From G965276765 sp965276765 (lineage in GTDB: Bacteria; Actinomycetota; Acidimicrobiia; Acidimicrobiales; Palsa-688): a stretch of DNA of 64,000 nucleotides. Made by a program: the position numbers and the translations under genes. Shown piece by piece: positions 40,843 to 48,583 of the stretch; the first letter of the stretch is position 1, and each line of letters opens with the position of its first letter. The notes beneath the pieces are model-generated. The model did not search any database, was not told where the DNA came from, and was given only the letters and a program-made list of their open reading frames with translations. Where the stretch lies: assembly GCA_965276765.1 (NCBI GenBank), contig OZ255627.1:4464001-4528000 (forward strand). Direction: 5' to 3'.

Positions 40843-41297
40843 TGGTCTCTCCGATCTGGCCATTTCGGGGTGAAGGTTTCGACGGTCGCCGCCCAACCCG
40901 ACCACCGATCGACGTCGACGGCGAGGACGGGACCCTGCGGCGGTTGGCTTCGGTACTGCCCGTAGCGCTCCTGGAGAAGCGCCACGGCGCGGCGCCCCTC
41001 GGCGGCGCTCGGGTCGATGGCGCGGCCCGACCCCTCGGCCCTGACCCACCACAGCTGCGCCCAGTCACGGTCGTCGTACTCGTCGACGAGCGCGGCCACC
41101 GCAGTGTTCTCGGCCACGTTGGCCAGCCGGCGTAGGGCGGTTGTCCGCTTGGGCTTGTGGTCCACGGCGCTGTAGATGGTGTCCCCCGACACGACAAAGA
41201 CAAACGGCACCAGATGCGGTTGCCCGGCTGCGTTCGCAGTGGCCAACCGGCCGACGCGGCCCGCAGCAAACCGGTGGCGGGCGTCGTCGGGCGTCAC
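40839..41297 (-). CDS. PPOX class, probably F420-dependent, oxidoreductase
   Basis: This is a split-barrel flavin/deazaflavin protein of 152 residues. Family features are FAAGRVGRLATANAAGQPHLVPFVFVV at the start, YSAVDHKPKR, LRRLANVAENTAVAALVDEYDD, and WWVRAEGSGRAI. They match the actinobacterial TIGR03668 type group that binds F420. The substrate is unknown. GTG 41297 overlaps the LLM gene stop (GTGA) and its own stop overlaps the MaoC ATG (ATGA). This places it inside the acyl-CoA operon with two F420-type genes side by side. Confidence 0.88.
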   Translation of the reverse strand: MTPDDARHRFAAGRVGRLATANAAGQPHLVPFVFVVSGDTIYSAVDHKPKRTTALRRLANVAENTAVAALVDEYDDRDWAQLWWVRAEGSGRAIDPSAAEGRRAVALLQERYGQYRSQPPQGPVLAVDVDRWSGWAATVETFTPKWPDRRDQ

Positions 41298-42124
41298 TCG
41301 CCGTGCAGCTCGGCCACGGCGCCCTCGAAGCGCTCGAGGGCGGCCTCGACCGGACCGCGGCCGGCCGCAGGTAGCCAATGCACGGCCCGCCGGAAACCGG
41401 CGTTCTCGTAGCGCTCGAGGACGTGGGGATCGGCGGGCACGCCCATGACCATCACGGCTATCGGCCGATCGGCACGCGCCCTCAGCTCGGCGACGCGCCC
41501 CAGGACGTCCTCGCGCTGGTGGTTGGGGAACCAGGCGTCGCCGAAGGCCAGGACACGGTCGATGACGGTGGGGCCGTTGCCGCCGACCAGGACAGGCGGG
41601 TGGGGACGCTGGGCCGGCTTGGGCCACGACCAGATGCGATCGAAGTCCACGTGGTCGCCGTGGTAGCTGGCTTCCTCCTCGGTCCAGATGACCTTCATGG
41701 CCTCGACCCGCTCCCTGAGGATCGCCATGCGCCGCTTCGGATCGGTGCCATGGTTGGCCATCTCTTCGCGGTTCCAGCCGGCGCCCACGCCGAACTCGAC
41801 CCGCCCGCCCGAGAGCGCGTCGACGCTGGCGACCGCCTTGGCCGTGGTGATCGGGTCGCGCTCGATCACCAGGCAGATGCCGCTTCCGATCCGCAACGTG
41901 GTGGTCGCCATGGCGGCTGCGGTCATGGCGACGAACAGGTCGTAGGTGTGGATGTACCGCCGGGGCAGGTCGCCGCCGTCAGGGTAGGGACTCTGCCGGG
42001 CGGCGGGAATGTGGGTGTGCTCGGGGAAGAAGAGCGACTCGTGGCCCCGCTCCTCCACCAGCCGGGCGAGGGATCGTGGGTCCATCGCGTCGTGAGTCGG
42101 AAAGATCGCCACACCGGTATCCAT
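41294..42124 (-). CDS. LLM class F420-dependent oxidoreductase
   Basis: The 276 residues show the luciferase-like monooxygenase TIM barrel: an N-terminal HESLFFPEHTHIP, then IGSGICLVIERDPITTAKAVASVDALSGGRVEFGVGAGWNREE, a stretch common to F420 LLM enzymes. PPVLVGGNGPTVIDRVLAFGDAWFPN marks the C-terminal half. It transfers hydride between F420 and an organic substrate not defined here. It is the first gene of the operon. The transcript is probably leaderless: TAGGTT lies 6 nt before the ATG at 42124. Confidence 0.9.
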   Translation of the reverse strand: MDTGVAIFPTHDAMDPRSLARLVEERGHESLFFPEHTHIPAARQSPYPDGGDLPRRYIHTYDLFVAMTAAAMATTTLRIGSGICLVIERDPITTAKAVASVDALSGGRVEFGVGAGWNREEMANHGTDPKRRMAILRERVEAMKVIWTEEEASYHGDHVDFDRIWSWPKPAQRPHPPVLVGGNGPTVIDRVLAFGDAWFPNHQREDVLGRVAELRARADRPIAVMVMGVPADPHVLERYENAGFRRAVHWLPAAGRGPVEAALERFEGAVAELHGE

Positions 42125-42130
42125 GGCTGA

Positions 42131-42136
42131 AACCTA
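42131..42136 (-). promoter_or_regulatory. -10 box TAGGTT, LLM operon
   Basis: The box lies 6 nt upstream of ATG 42124 and would start the five-gene acyl-CoA/F420 operon. Confidence 0.6.
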
Positions 42137-43258
42137 CGGCGCCGGAACGTCGAAGACGATCTCGGGCCGTCGTTGGAAGCCGAGGTAGGAACCGATCTCC
42201 GCCGCCTCTTGGCTCAGGGCCCGCTCGGTCCGTCGCGACAGCGGCTCAAACGGCCGGATCGTGAGGGTGATGCCCGAGACGCCCCAGGATCCGACGGCCC
42301 GCCCCCCGACCAGGGCGAAGGCACGGAAGATCCCGTTGTCGGTGACGAGCGTCCGGTTGTCCCCGACGATCGGCCGGCGGTCGCACCAACCGAGGAGGAG
42401 CGGGTCGAAGGCGCCGAGGAGGCGGGGCGGCGGAAGAGACGATGACCCGGCGGGCGCCTTGGCATTGTCGGCCCCGGCGACAGCCTCGGGGACGTCGACG
42501 AGGCCGCCGGCGACATGGACGAGCTCACCGGAGAGCATCGAGAGCCCGGCCCTCGCATCGGTCAGGGTCACGCCGGCCCAGCGGGCCAGGTCCCGGTCGT
42601 CGGCAGGGCCGTGGCCGGCCAGGTACCGGCGGGCCAGATTGGCGAGGGCGGCCTCACGGTCGACTCGCGGCACAGGACCGAGCCAGTCGCCGACGAGGAC
42701 CAAAGCTTGCTGCCCGTTTTGCATCGGCCCCCGCACGGTGAGGCCCCGCAGCGCCGTCAGGTACAGAAGGTGGACGAGGGCCTGGCCGGCGGTCGGCACA
42801 TTGGCCCGATCGAGGCGGTCCCGCAGCTCGTTGCGCCCGAGGGGACCGTCGGCGCCCAGGGCCGCGACGATCGTCTTCACACCCAGCTCGGCCTGCTCCC
42901 GGTTCACACCGACCTGCGCCAGCCGCCTGGCGCTGCCGGTCATGAGCGCCGGGGTCGTCAGGGCGTGGAGCCACCAGTAGTCCTCGGGCCTGACCAAGTG
43001 GAGGGTCCCCCGGTTGAGGGTAGTGACGACGAGGCTGCGATCGATGCTGAGGGCGCGCTCGACGTCGTCGACACTCACGCCGGTCGTCCGGGCCCTGATG
43101 GCCAGGCGAAAGCCGCGAGGGTCCTGAGCCTGGACGGCGAGGAGGCGCTCGGCCACGGCGACCGGATCGCCGGCCGGCGGTCCGGTCAGCAGCTGGGCCC
43201 GGCAGCGCCGTGCCGTCAGGGCTGCCGGCGTCAGGAGCGAGGTGCGAGTCGAGGCCAC
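42134..43258 (-). CDS. AlkZ-like winged-helix DNA glycosylase family (HTH_42)
   Basis: This is a 374-residue protein of the family formerly called 'winged helix DNA-binding domain protein'. The QxQ motif of AlkZ-type interstrand-crosslink glycosylases is present as QAQ at 43-45 in LLAVQAQDPRGFRLAI. Later motifs are GTLHLVRPEDYWWL, LRGLTVRGP, and in the C-terminal half LLGAFDPLLLGWCDR, where Asp is conserved. Characterised members remove DNA crosslinks or alkyl bases, often guarding against a self-made genotoxin; no toxin genes are visible here. The start is GTG 43258. It lies 9 bp upstream of the LLM ATG, so the LLM -10 box falls within its stop region. Confidence 0.82.
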   Translation of the reverse strand: MASTRTSLLTPAALTARRCRAQLLTGPPAGDPVAVAERLLAVQAQDPRGFRLAIRARTTGVSVDDVERALSIDRSLVVTTLNRGTLHLVRPEDYWWLHALTTPALMTGSARRLAQVGVNREQAELGVKTIVAALGADGPLGRNELRDRLDRANVPTAGQALVHLLYLTALRGLTVRGPMQNGQQALVLVGDWLGPVPRVDREAALANLARRYLAGHGPADDRDLARWAGVTLTDARAGLSMLSGELVHVAGGLVDVPEAVAGADNAKAPAGSSSLPPPRLLGAFDPLLLGWCDRRPIVGDNRTLVTDNGIFRAFALVGGRAVGSWGVSGITLTIRPFEPLSRRTERALSQEAAEIGSYLGFQRRPEIVFDVPAP

Positions 43259-43466
43259 AGGGAAGACCCAAACGTAGCGTCCAACCCGGCATCGTCCTTG
43301 GCCCTACCCCCGCCCCGGCGCCGCACTACCCGGGCCGGAGCGGGGACCTTCGCCACCGCCTCATCGTGCGCCCGCAGCCGGTCGCTGCGCAACGGAGTTC
43401 GGCCGTCACCTGCTATCACCTCGAGTGAGGGCCTTATGGCGCGCCCCTCCCGGGGGTAACGAACGC

Positions 43467-44357
43467 ATGACCGTAAGGAGGTTGCACGAAGGGGAGGTCG
43501 AGATCAACGAGCAGCTCGTCCACCGTCTTCTCGTCACCCAGTTCCCCCACTTGCCGAACCGGCCGATCACCGAGGTTCGATCGACAGGAACGGTGCACGC
43601 GATCTATCTCCTCGGTGATGACCTGTGTGTCCGCCTGCCGCGCGTCTCGCACTGGGCCGGCGACTTGGAAAAGGAGGTCGCCTGGCTGCCGAAGCTCGCT
43701 CGGTGCCTTCCCCTCGCCGTGCCGGAGCCGGTCGCAAAGGGCCAAGCGGGAAGTGGATATCCGTTCCCCTGGGCGATCTACCGGTGGATCACAGGCGAGA
43801 CGTTCACGACCGATCGCGTTGACGACGAAGGTCAGGCCGCCGCCGACCTGGCACACTTCGTGGCCGAGCTGCGACGAATCGATCCCCGGGATGCGCCTCC
43901 GACCGGGCGCAATCCGCTCGGCGAGCTTGATGAGGTGACGCGAGCCGCTATCGAGTCACTCCACGGCGTGGTCGATACCGACGCGGTCACTGCGGCCTGG
44001 GAGGGCTCCCTCCGGGCGCCCGAGTGGGACGGACGCCCCGTATGGATGCACTGCGATCTTCTCCCTCCCAATCTGCTGGTCGACGACGGCAAGCTCAAGG
44101 CCGTGATCGACTTCGGGGCGGCCGGTGTCGGCGATCCCGCCCAAGACGTGGTCCCCGCGTGGAGCGTGTTCGGCGAAGGCGGACGGCACACCTTTCGTCG
44201 CGTCCTCGATGTCGACGACGGGACGTGGGCGAGAGCGCGCGGCTTTGCCCTCCATCAGGCACTCCTGATCATCCCGTACTACCGAGAAACAAATCCGGCG
44301 TTCGCGGACCTGGCCAAGTGCACCGTCCGACAGGTGCTTGACGACCTGGGCACCTGA
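43467..44357 (+). CDS. Aminoglycoside phosphotransferase (APH) family kinase
   Basis: The 296 residues have the kinase-like APH fold. The catalytic loop MHCDLLPPNLLVDDG has Asp of HxD and the following Asn, and the metal loop IDFGAAGVGDPAQDVVP carries the second Asp. Earlier, STGTVHAIYLLGDDLCVRLPR is the nucleotide-binding strand pair. It is of the wide class that phosphorylates antibiotics, choline-like or sugar substrates, so resistance should not be assumed. The ATG at 43467 is chosen by frame and length. A TAAGGAGG lies just inside the gene, which leaves a later start possible. A palindrome follows 29 bp after the stop. Confidence 0.82.
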   Translation: MTVRRLHEGEVEINEQLVHRLLVTQFPHLPNRPITEVRSTGTVHAIYLLGDDLCVRLPRVSHWAGDLEKEVAWLPKLARCLPLAVPEPVAKGQAGSGYPFPWAIYRWITGETFTTDRVDDEGQAAADLAHFVAELRRIDPRDAPPTGRNPLGELDEVTRAAIESLHGVVDTDAVTAAWEGSLRAPEWDGRPVWMHCDLLPPNLLVDDGKLKAVIDFGAAGVGDPAQDVVPAWSVFGEGGRHTFRRVLDVDDGTWARARGFALHQALLIIPYYRETNPAFADLAKCTVRQVLDDLGT

Positions 44358-44374
44358 CGAACACGGGTCCACCG

Positions 44375-44428
44375 GATTTTTCTAGCGATGTTGACGTCGG
44401 AATCCGACGTCAACATCACCGAGAAAAA
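44375..44428. repeat. Dispersed palindrome, copy 2
   Basis: Perfect 15-bp arms (44387-44401 and 44403-44417, starting GATGTTGACGTCGGA) meet around a single base. Beyond the arms, TTTTTCT on the left pairs with AGAAAAA on the right. It lies between the converging 3' ends of the APH-type gene and nrdJ. It is related to the element at 11142-11194. There is no U-run after the hairpin on either strand, but it may still end transcription in this GC-rich genome. Confidence 0.9.
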
Positions 44429-44457
44429 GTGGCCTGGTGTCTTCACGTCAAATCAGA

Positions 44458-47331
44458 TCACGAGCAGCCGCTCGTCGTCCCGCAGCTCGGACAGGCATGG
44501 CAGCTGCCGGCTCGTTGCATCTGCACGCCGCACTGGAAGCAGTACGGGGCGTCCGACTCGACCGGCACCGGCGTGGGAAAGGCCGTGATGGGCGGCGTCA
44601 CGGCGGCCGGCGCCGACCCACGCTCCGACCCAGACCCCGACCCCGACCCGATGGGAGCCTCGTCGATGGGACCGTCGTCGACGAGGGACAGGTTGGGGGT
44701 GACGGCCTCGTCGACCCCAGGGAGGGTCTGCTGGGTCCGCTCGGCCGATGTGAGGATCCCGAGCTCGACGCGATCCTCGTAGGGGAGGTAGTCGACGGCC
44801 AGCCGGCGGAACATGTAGTCGACGAGTGACTGGGCGATCCGCAGGTCGGGATCGTCTGTCATGCCGGCCGGCTCGAAACGCATGTTGGTGTACTTCTTGA
44901 CATACGTCGCCAGCGGCACCCCGTGCTGCAGGCCGAGACTGACGGAGATGGCGAAGGCGTCCATGATGCCCGCCAGGGTCGAGCCCTGCTTGGCCACCTT
45001 GACGAACACCTCGCCGGGCCGACCATCGTCGTACTCGCCGACGGTGGCGTAGCCCTCGCAGTCGGCCACCCGGAAGCTGAACGTGGACGACCGGCGCCGG
45101 CGGGGCATGCGTTCCCTGATCGGCTGCTTGACAACGACCGTCGTCTGCTTGGCCAGCGCCTGCTCGAGCTGCGCCACCTTCTCGGCCAGCTCGGCGTCGT
45201 GGCGGCCGGCATCGGACGTCACGGCACCGTCATCGGAAGTCATATCCTTCTTGGCCGTGGCCAGCGGCTGGGCCACCTTGCAGTTGTCCCGGTAGATGGC
45301 GACGGCCTTGATCCCGAGCTGCCACGCCTCGATGTGGAGCTGCTCGATGTCCTCGACGGTCACCTCCTCGGGCACGTTGACGGTCTTCGAAATCGCGCCA
45401 CTGATGAACGGCTGGACGGCACCCATCATCTGCAGGTGGCCGCGGTAGTGGATGGTGTTGTCGCCCATCGAGCAGGCGAAGACGGCGAGGTGCTCGGCGC
45501 TCAGGTGGGGGGCACCGAGTATCGACTTGTGCTCGTCGATGTAGGCGATGATCTCCTCGACCTGGGCCGAGCCGTAGCCGAGTTGGGTGAGCGCCCTCGG
45601 GACCGTCTGGTTGACGATCGACATCGTCCCCCCACCGACCAGCTTCTTCATCTTCACCAGGCCGAGGTCGGGCTCGATCCCTGTGGTGTCACAATCCATG
45701 AGCAGGCCAATAGTTCCAGTGGGGGCCAAAACGGAAGCTTGGGCGTTTCTGACACCGTATTCGGTGGCCGTCTCGACGCAGGTGTCCCACGCTTCCTGGG
45801 CGGCGGAGAGCAGCTCGGGCGGCACCAGCTCCTCGTCGATCTGCGCCGCCGCGTCCCGGTGCATGCGCAGCACGCCGAGCATGGGCTCGCGGTTTTCGGT
45901 GTAGGCAGCAAACGGCCCCATCCGGGCGGCCGTGCGCGCCGACGTGGCGTAGGAGTGCCCGGTCAGCAGGGCGGTGATCGCCCCCGCCCAGGCCCGACCC
46001 TCTTCGGAGTCGTACGGCAGGCCCTGGGCCATCAACAGGGCGCCGAGGTTGGCGTAGCCAATGCCGAGCTGGCGGAACCGCCGCGAGTTCTCTGCGATTC
46101 GCTCGGTTGGATAGTCGGCGTTGCCGACGAGGATCTCCTGGGCGGTGAACACGACCTCGGCGGTGGCCTTGAAGCCTTCCACGTCGAAGCCGCCGTCGGG
46201 GCGGAGGAAGGTCAGCAGGTTGAGGCTGGCCAGGTTGCAGGCCGAGTTGTCGACGTGCATGTACTCACTACAAGGATTACTTCCGTTGATGCGGGCCGTG
46301 TTGGCGGCCGTGTGCCACCTGTTGATGGTGGTGTCGTACTGCAGGCCGGGGTCGGCACATTGCCAGGCGGCCTCGGCCAGCTCACGGAAGAGGTCGCGAG
46401 CCCTGATGGTCTCCACGATGGAGCCGTCGGTCACGGCGCAGAGGTGCCAGTCGGCGTCGTCGATGACGGCGCTCATGAACTCGTCGGTGACGCGGACGGA
46501 GTTGTTGGCGTTTTGGTACTGGGTGGAGTGGCTGTCCTTGCCGTCGAGGTCCATGTCGAAGCCGGCGTCGCGGAGCACTCGGGCCTTGCGCTCTTCGATG
46601 GCCTTGCACCAGATGAAGTCCTGGATGTCGGGGTGGTCGGCGTCGAGGATGACCATCTTGGCCGCCCTGCGAGTCTTGCCGCCGCTCTTGATGGTGCCGG
46701 CGGAAGCGTCGGCGCCGCGCATGAAGCTCACCGGTCCCGACGCCGTGCCACCGCCGCGGAGCCCTTCCTTGGACGACCGGATCCTGGACAGGTTGACCCC
46801 GGCGCCCGAGCCCCCCTTGAAGATCTTCCCCTCCTCCGTGTACCAGTTGAGGATGGAATCCATCGAATCATCAACAGAGAGGATGAAACACGCGGAGGCC
46901 TGCTGGGGGACGCCCTTGACCCCGATGTTGAACCACACCGGGGAGTTGAACGCCGCCTTCTGGTGGATGATGACGTACTTGAGCTCGTCGCTGAACGTCT
47001 CGGCCTCGGCGTCGTCGACGAAGTAGCCGTCCTTGCGCCCCCAGGCCGTCACGGTGTCGACGACGCGGTCGGCGACCTGCCGCAGCGACCACTCCCGCTC
47101 GGAGGTGCCGAGGGTCCCCCGGAAGTACTTCTGGGCCAGGATGTTGGTGGCGTTGACACTCCAACCGGACGGCACCTCCACGCCGAGCTGCTCGAAGGCC
47201 ACGGCGCCGGTCGCCCAGTGGGTGATCCTGGCGTCCCTGCGCTCCCAGGTCACCGTCTCGTAGGGGTCATCGCCCGCGGTCGTGAACATGCGTCGGATGC
47301 CGATGCCCGTGCGTTCGGGAGCGATAGCCAC
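44458..47331 (-). CDS. nrdJ: Vitamin B12-dependent ribonucleotide reductase
   Basis: The 957 residues match class II NrdJ. The active-site region with NSACNLASLN is in the first half. The catalytic-Cys stretch carries NPCSEYMHVDNSACNL, the loop motif PTGTIGLLMDCDTTGIEP follows, and a zinc-binding C-terminus ends CFQCG...HACPSCG. It makes dNTPs without oxygen limits, using adenosylcobalamin. No second-subunit gene is needed or seen. Just before the C-terminal zinc part is a run of Gly/Ser (IGSGSGSGSER) encoded by hexamer repeats. A strong promoter with a 160-nt leader lies upstream. The ATG at 47331 has AGGAG at good distance. Confidence 0.95.
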   Translation of the reverse strand: MAIAPERTGIGIRRMFTTAGDDPYETVTWERRDARITHWATGAVAFEQLGVEVPSGWSVNATNILAQKYFRGTLGTSEREWSLRQVADRVVDTVTAWGRKDGYFVDDAEAETFSDELKYVIIHQKAAFNSPVWFNIGVKGVPQQASACFILSVDDSMDSILNWYTEEGKIFKGGSGAGVNLSRIRSSKEGLRGGGTASGPVSFMRGADASAGTIKSGGKTRRAAKMVILDADHPDIQDFIWCKAIEERKARVLRDAGFDMDLDGKDSHSTQYQNANNSVRVTDEFMSAVIDDADWHLCAVTDGSIVETIRARDLFRELAEAAWQCADPGLQYDTTINRWHTAANTARINGSNPCSEYMHVDNSACNLASLNLLTFLRPDGGFDVEGFKATAEVVFTAQEILVGNADYPTERIAENSRRFRQLGIGYANLGALLMAQGLPYDSEEGRAWAGAITALLTGHSYATSARTAARMGPFAAYTENREPMLGVLRMHRDAAAQIDEELVPPELLSAAQEAWDTCVETATEYGVRNAQASVLAPTGTIGLLMDCDTTGIEPDLGLVKMKKLVGGGTMSIVNQTVPRALTQLGYGSAQVEEIIAYIDEHKSILGAPHLSAEHLAVFACSMGDNTIHYRGHLQMMGAVQPFISGAISKTVNVPEEVTVEDIEQLHIEAWQLGIKAVAIYRDNCKVAQPLATAKKDMTSDDGAVTSDAGRHDAELAEKVAQLEQALAKQTTVVVKQPIRERMPRRRRSSTFSFRVADCEGYATVGEYDDGRPGEVFVKVAKQGSTLAGIMDAFAISVSLGLQHGVPLATYVKKYTNMRFEPAGMTDDPDLRIAQSLVDYMFRRLAVDYLPYEDRVELGILTSAERTQQTLPGVDEAVTPNLSLVDDGPIDEAPIGSGSGSGSERGSAPAAVTPPITAFPTPVPVESDAPYCFQCGVQMQRAGSCHACPSCGTTSGCS
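44627..44650. repeat. Hexamer tandem repeat in nrdJ, four copies
   Basis: GACCCN hexamers encode the Gly/Ser linker before the C-terminal zinc part of NrdJ. The unit resembles that in the MaoC gene. Confidence 0.85.
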
Positions 47332-47489
47332 ATGAATCTCCTGTCTGGGAAGTTTTGGACGGGTCGTGCGAGGCCCCGCCAGGGAACGTGCTCATGAGGT
47401 TCGGAGCCTCGACCCTGCTGTCCGGGCTGCACCACAACCAGTAGTAGGCAGAACGAGCGCCGACGAGCTGGAACCACAAGATAGAGCCC

Positions 47490-47522
47490 TGTAATTACAT
47501 CACTGTGACTCGGCCTTGTCAA
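47490..47522 (-). promoter_or_regulatory. nrdJ promoter TTGACA-17-TGTAAT with overlapping palindrome
   Basis: On the minus strand the -35 box TTGACA (47517-47522) and the -10 box TGTAAT (47494-47499) are separated by 17 bp, an almost ideal housekeeping sigma promoter. The 10-bp palindrome TGTAATTACA (47490-47499) overlaps the -10 box and could be a repressor site. Confidence 0.8.
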
Positions 47523-47781
47523 CGAATTCCTGTTCTTCCGACCGTACGCAGGGTCGCCTGTGGACCGAAAGGACGCAGTTCTTGTGGAAGACGAGCCCTC
47601 CCTTGTGGAGGACGGCGCGCACAAATTCCGAACCGCCCCGTTTGACCGCTCGCCGCGCGGGGTACATCACGTACCGTCGCCGAAGCTGCCCCCTCCGGCG
47701 ACACACCTCCTGGCGCTGACCTCCTACGCCTCGCCCCTTTGGCGGGGAGGTCGCGCCGGGATCCTCCTGCCCTCGGTTCGG

Positions 47782-47836
47782 CCCGACTGGCACCACCCGA
47801 CCCGACTGGCCCATCCGACCCGACTCGCCAACCCGC
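47782..47836. repeat. 18-bp tandem repeat, three diverged copies
   Basis: Units begin with CCCGACT at 47782, 47801 and 47819. The repeat is non-coding and lies between the 3' end of the ACT gene and the nrdJ promoter. Confidence 0.75.
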
Positions 47837-47868
47837 CCGGCCCACCTCGGCGGCCCCGCAGCCTCGAA

Positions 47869-48579
47869 TCAGTCGGTACCGCTGCGGTGGAGCGGGCGGG
47901 ATGTCCGGGTCACGAGCTCGGCCCAACGAAGATCAACGATCCGCGCCAAGGCGGCAAGCTGCCGTCGCTCCCGGGCCCGAAATGGCCGGCCCTTGCGCCC
48001 CAGCACCACGACGAGCCCCGCCGCCGCCAGGTCGGCCCACGCCACATCCTCGGGCTCCGACCCGCCCGACCTGGCCGTCGACGACGGCACCACCGAGGCC
48101 GCCGCCGACGACAACGACGCCTGGCTGCCTGCGACGAAAGCGCCGAGCCACGACCCCGGCGGCGGATGACCCTCGGTCACGACGGGTGCCGGCGCCTGCA
48201 GGTCGACCACGGCCGCCCACTCGGCGTCGAAGTCGCCGGCGCTGCGGGCTACCAGGGCCCCGAGCAGGTCGGAGACGTCGACCTGGGCGACGAGCGAGGC
48301 GGCCGTCTCAAGCCCGTCGAGACGCGCGTCGTTGGCCGGCGATGCCGGCCGGACGTCCTCGACGTCCACGCCGTCGACCTGACCGATCTCAGAGACGAGC
48401 AGGCGCACCAGATCGTCGCCGGGTAACTGGACGACGAGCTCGTCGATGGCGCGCCCCGCTCCCCGTTCGAGAATGTCGACGCCGATCAGGTCACCACGCA
48501 CCGCCCCGATACGGCTGGCCACCGCGCCGAGCGCGCCGGGGCGGTCGGGCATCCAGACCCGGACGACGAACGTCGACAT
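47869..48579 (-). CDS. ACT domain-containing protein
   Basis: The 236-residue protein begins with MSTFVVRVWMPDRPGALGAVASRIGAVRGDLIGVDILERG, a clear ACT domain that normally binds amino acids. DDLVRLLVSEIGQVDGVDVEDVR completes the fold by residue 75. The rest has no named domain. It contains LFxTAASLVAQVDVSDLLGALVAR and GLVVVLGRKGRPFRARERRQLAALARIVDLRW, similar in shape to a GAF-like sensory module. It may be a regulator or an allosteric partner. TACCGT lies 6 nt before the ATG. It follows the acyltransferase gene, 4 bp downstream of its stop, but has its own box. Confidence 0.8.
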   Translation of the reverse strand: MSTFVVRVWMPDRPGALGAVASRIGAVRGDLIGVDILERGAGRAIDELVVQLPGDDLVRLLVSEIGQVDGVDVEDVRPASPANDARLDGLETAASLVAQVDVSDLLGALVARSAGDFDAEWAAVVDLQAPAPVVTEGHPPPGSWLGAFVAGSQASLSSAAASVVPSSTARSGGSEPEDVAWADLAAAGLVVVLGRKGRPFRARERRQLAALARIVDLRWAELVTRTSRPLHRSGTD

Positions 48580-48583
48580 GCCC

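Larger units (their letters stand above)
47332..47868. other. 537-bp region upstream of nrdJ
   Basis: It holds the nrdJ promoter and a leader of about 160 nt, three TGTGGA hexamers 21-24 bp apart (47559-47609), and an 18-bp tandem repeat (47782-47836). None of the open frames here has protein-like composition with a ribosome site. I see no cobalamin riboswitch. Confidence 0.6.

Noticed and set aside
39059..41269. One 736-codon fusion of a low-complexity protein with the CaiB-type transferase
   Set aside because: The upstream part is the MaoC gene read in another frame through the hexamer repeat. The GTG at 40267 overlapping the MaoC stop is the true start.
43467..44357. An antibiotic-resistance gene
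   Set aside because: The APH fold is certain, but this fold is widespread among metabolic kinases. Nothing nearby suggests resistance.
44923..47397. An 824-codon open frame on the plus strand
   Set aside because: It is the exact antisense of nrdJ and has the composition of a GC shadow frame, with no family motifs.
47332..47489. A cobalamin riboswitch in the nrdJ leader
   Set aside because: I could not find a B12-box-like sequence or the expected set of conserved loops in the 160-nt leader. A covariance-model search would be decisive.
47559..47609. A DnaA-box cluster or replication origin
   Set aside because: Only TGTGGA is shared. The full TTATCCACA-type box is absent and no dnaA, dnaN or A/T-rich unwinding zone is present.
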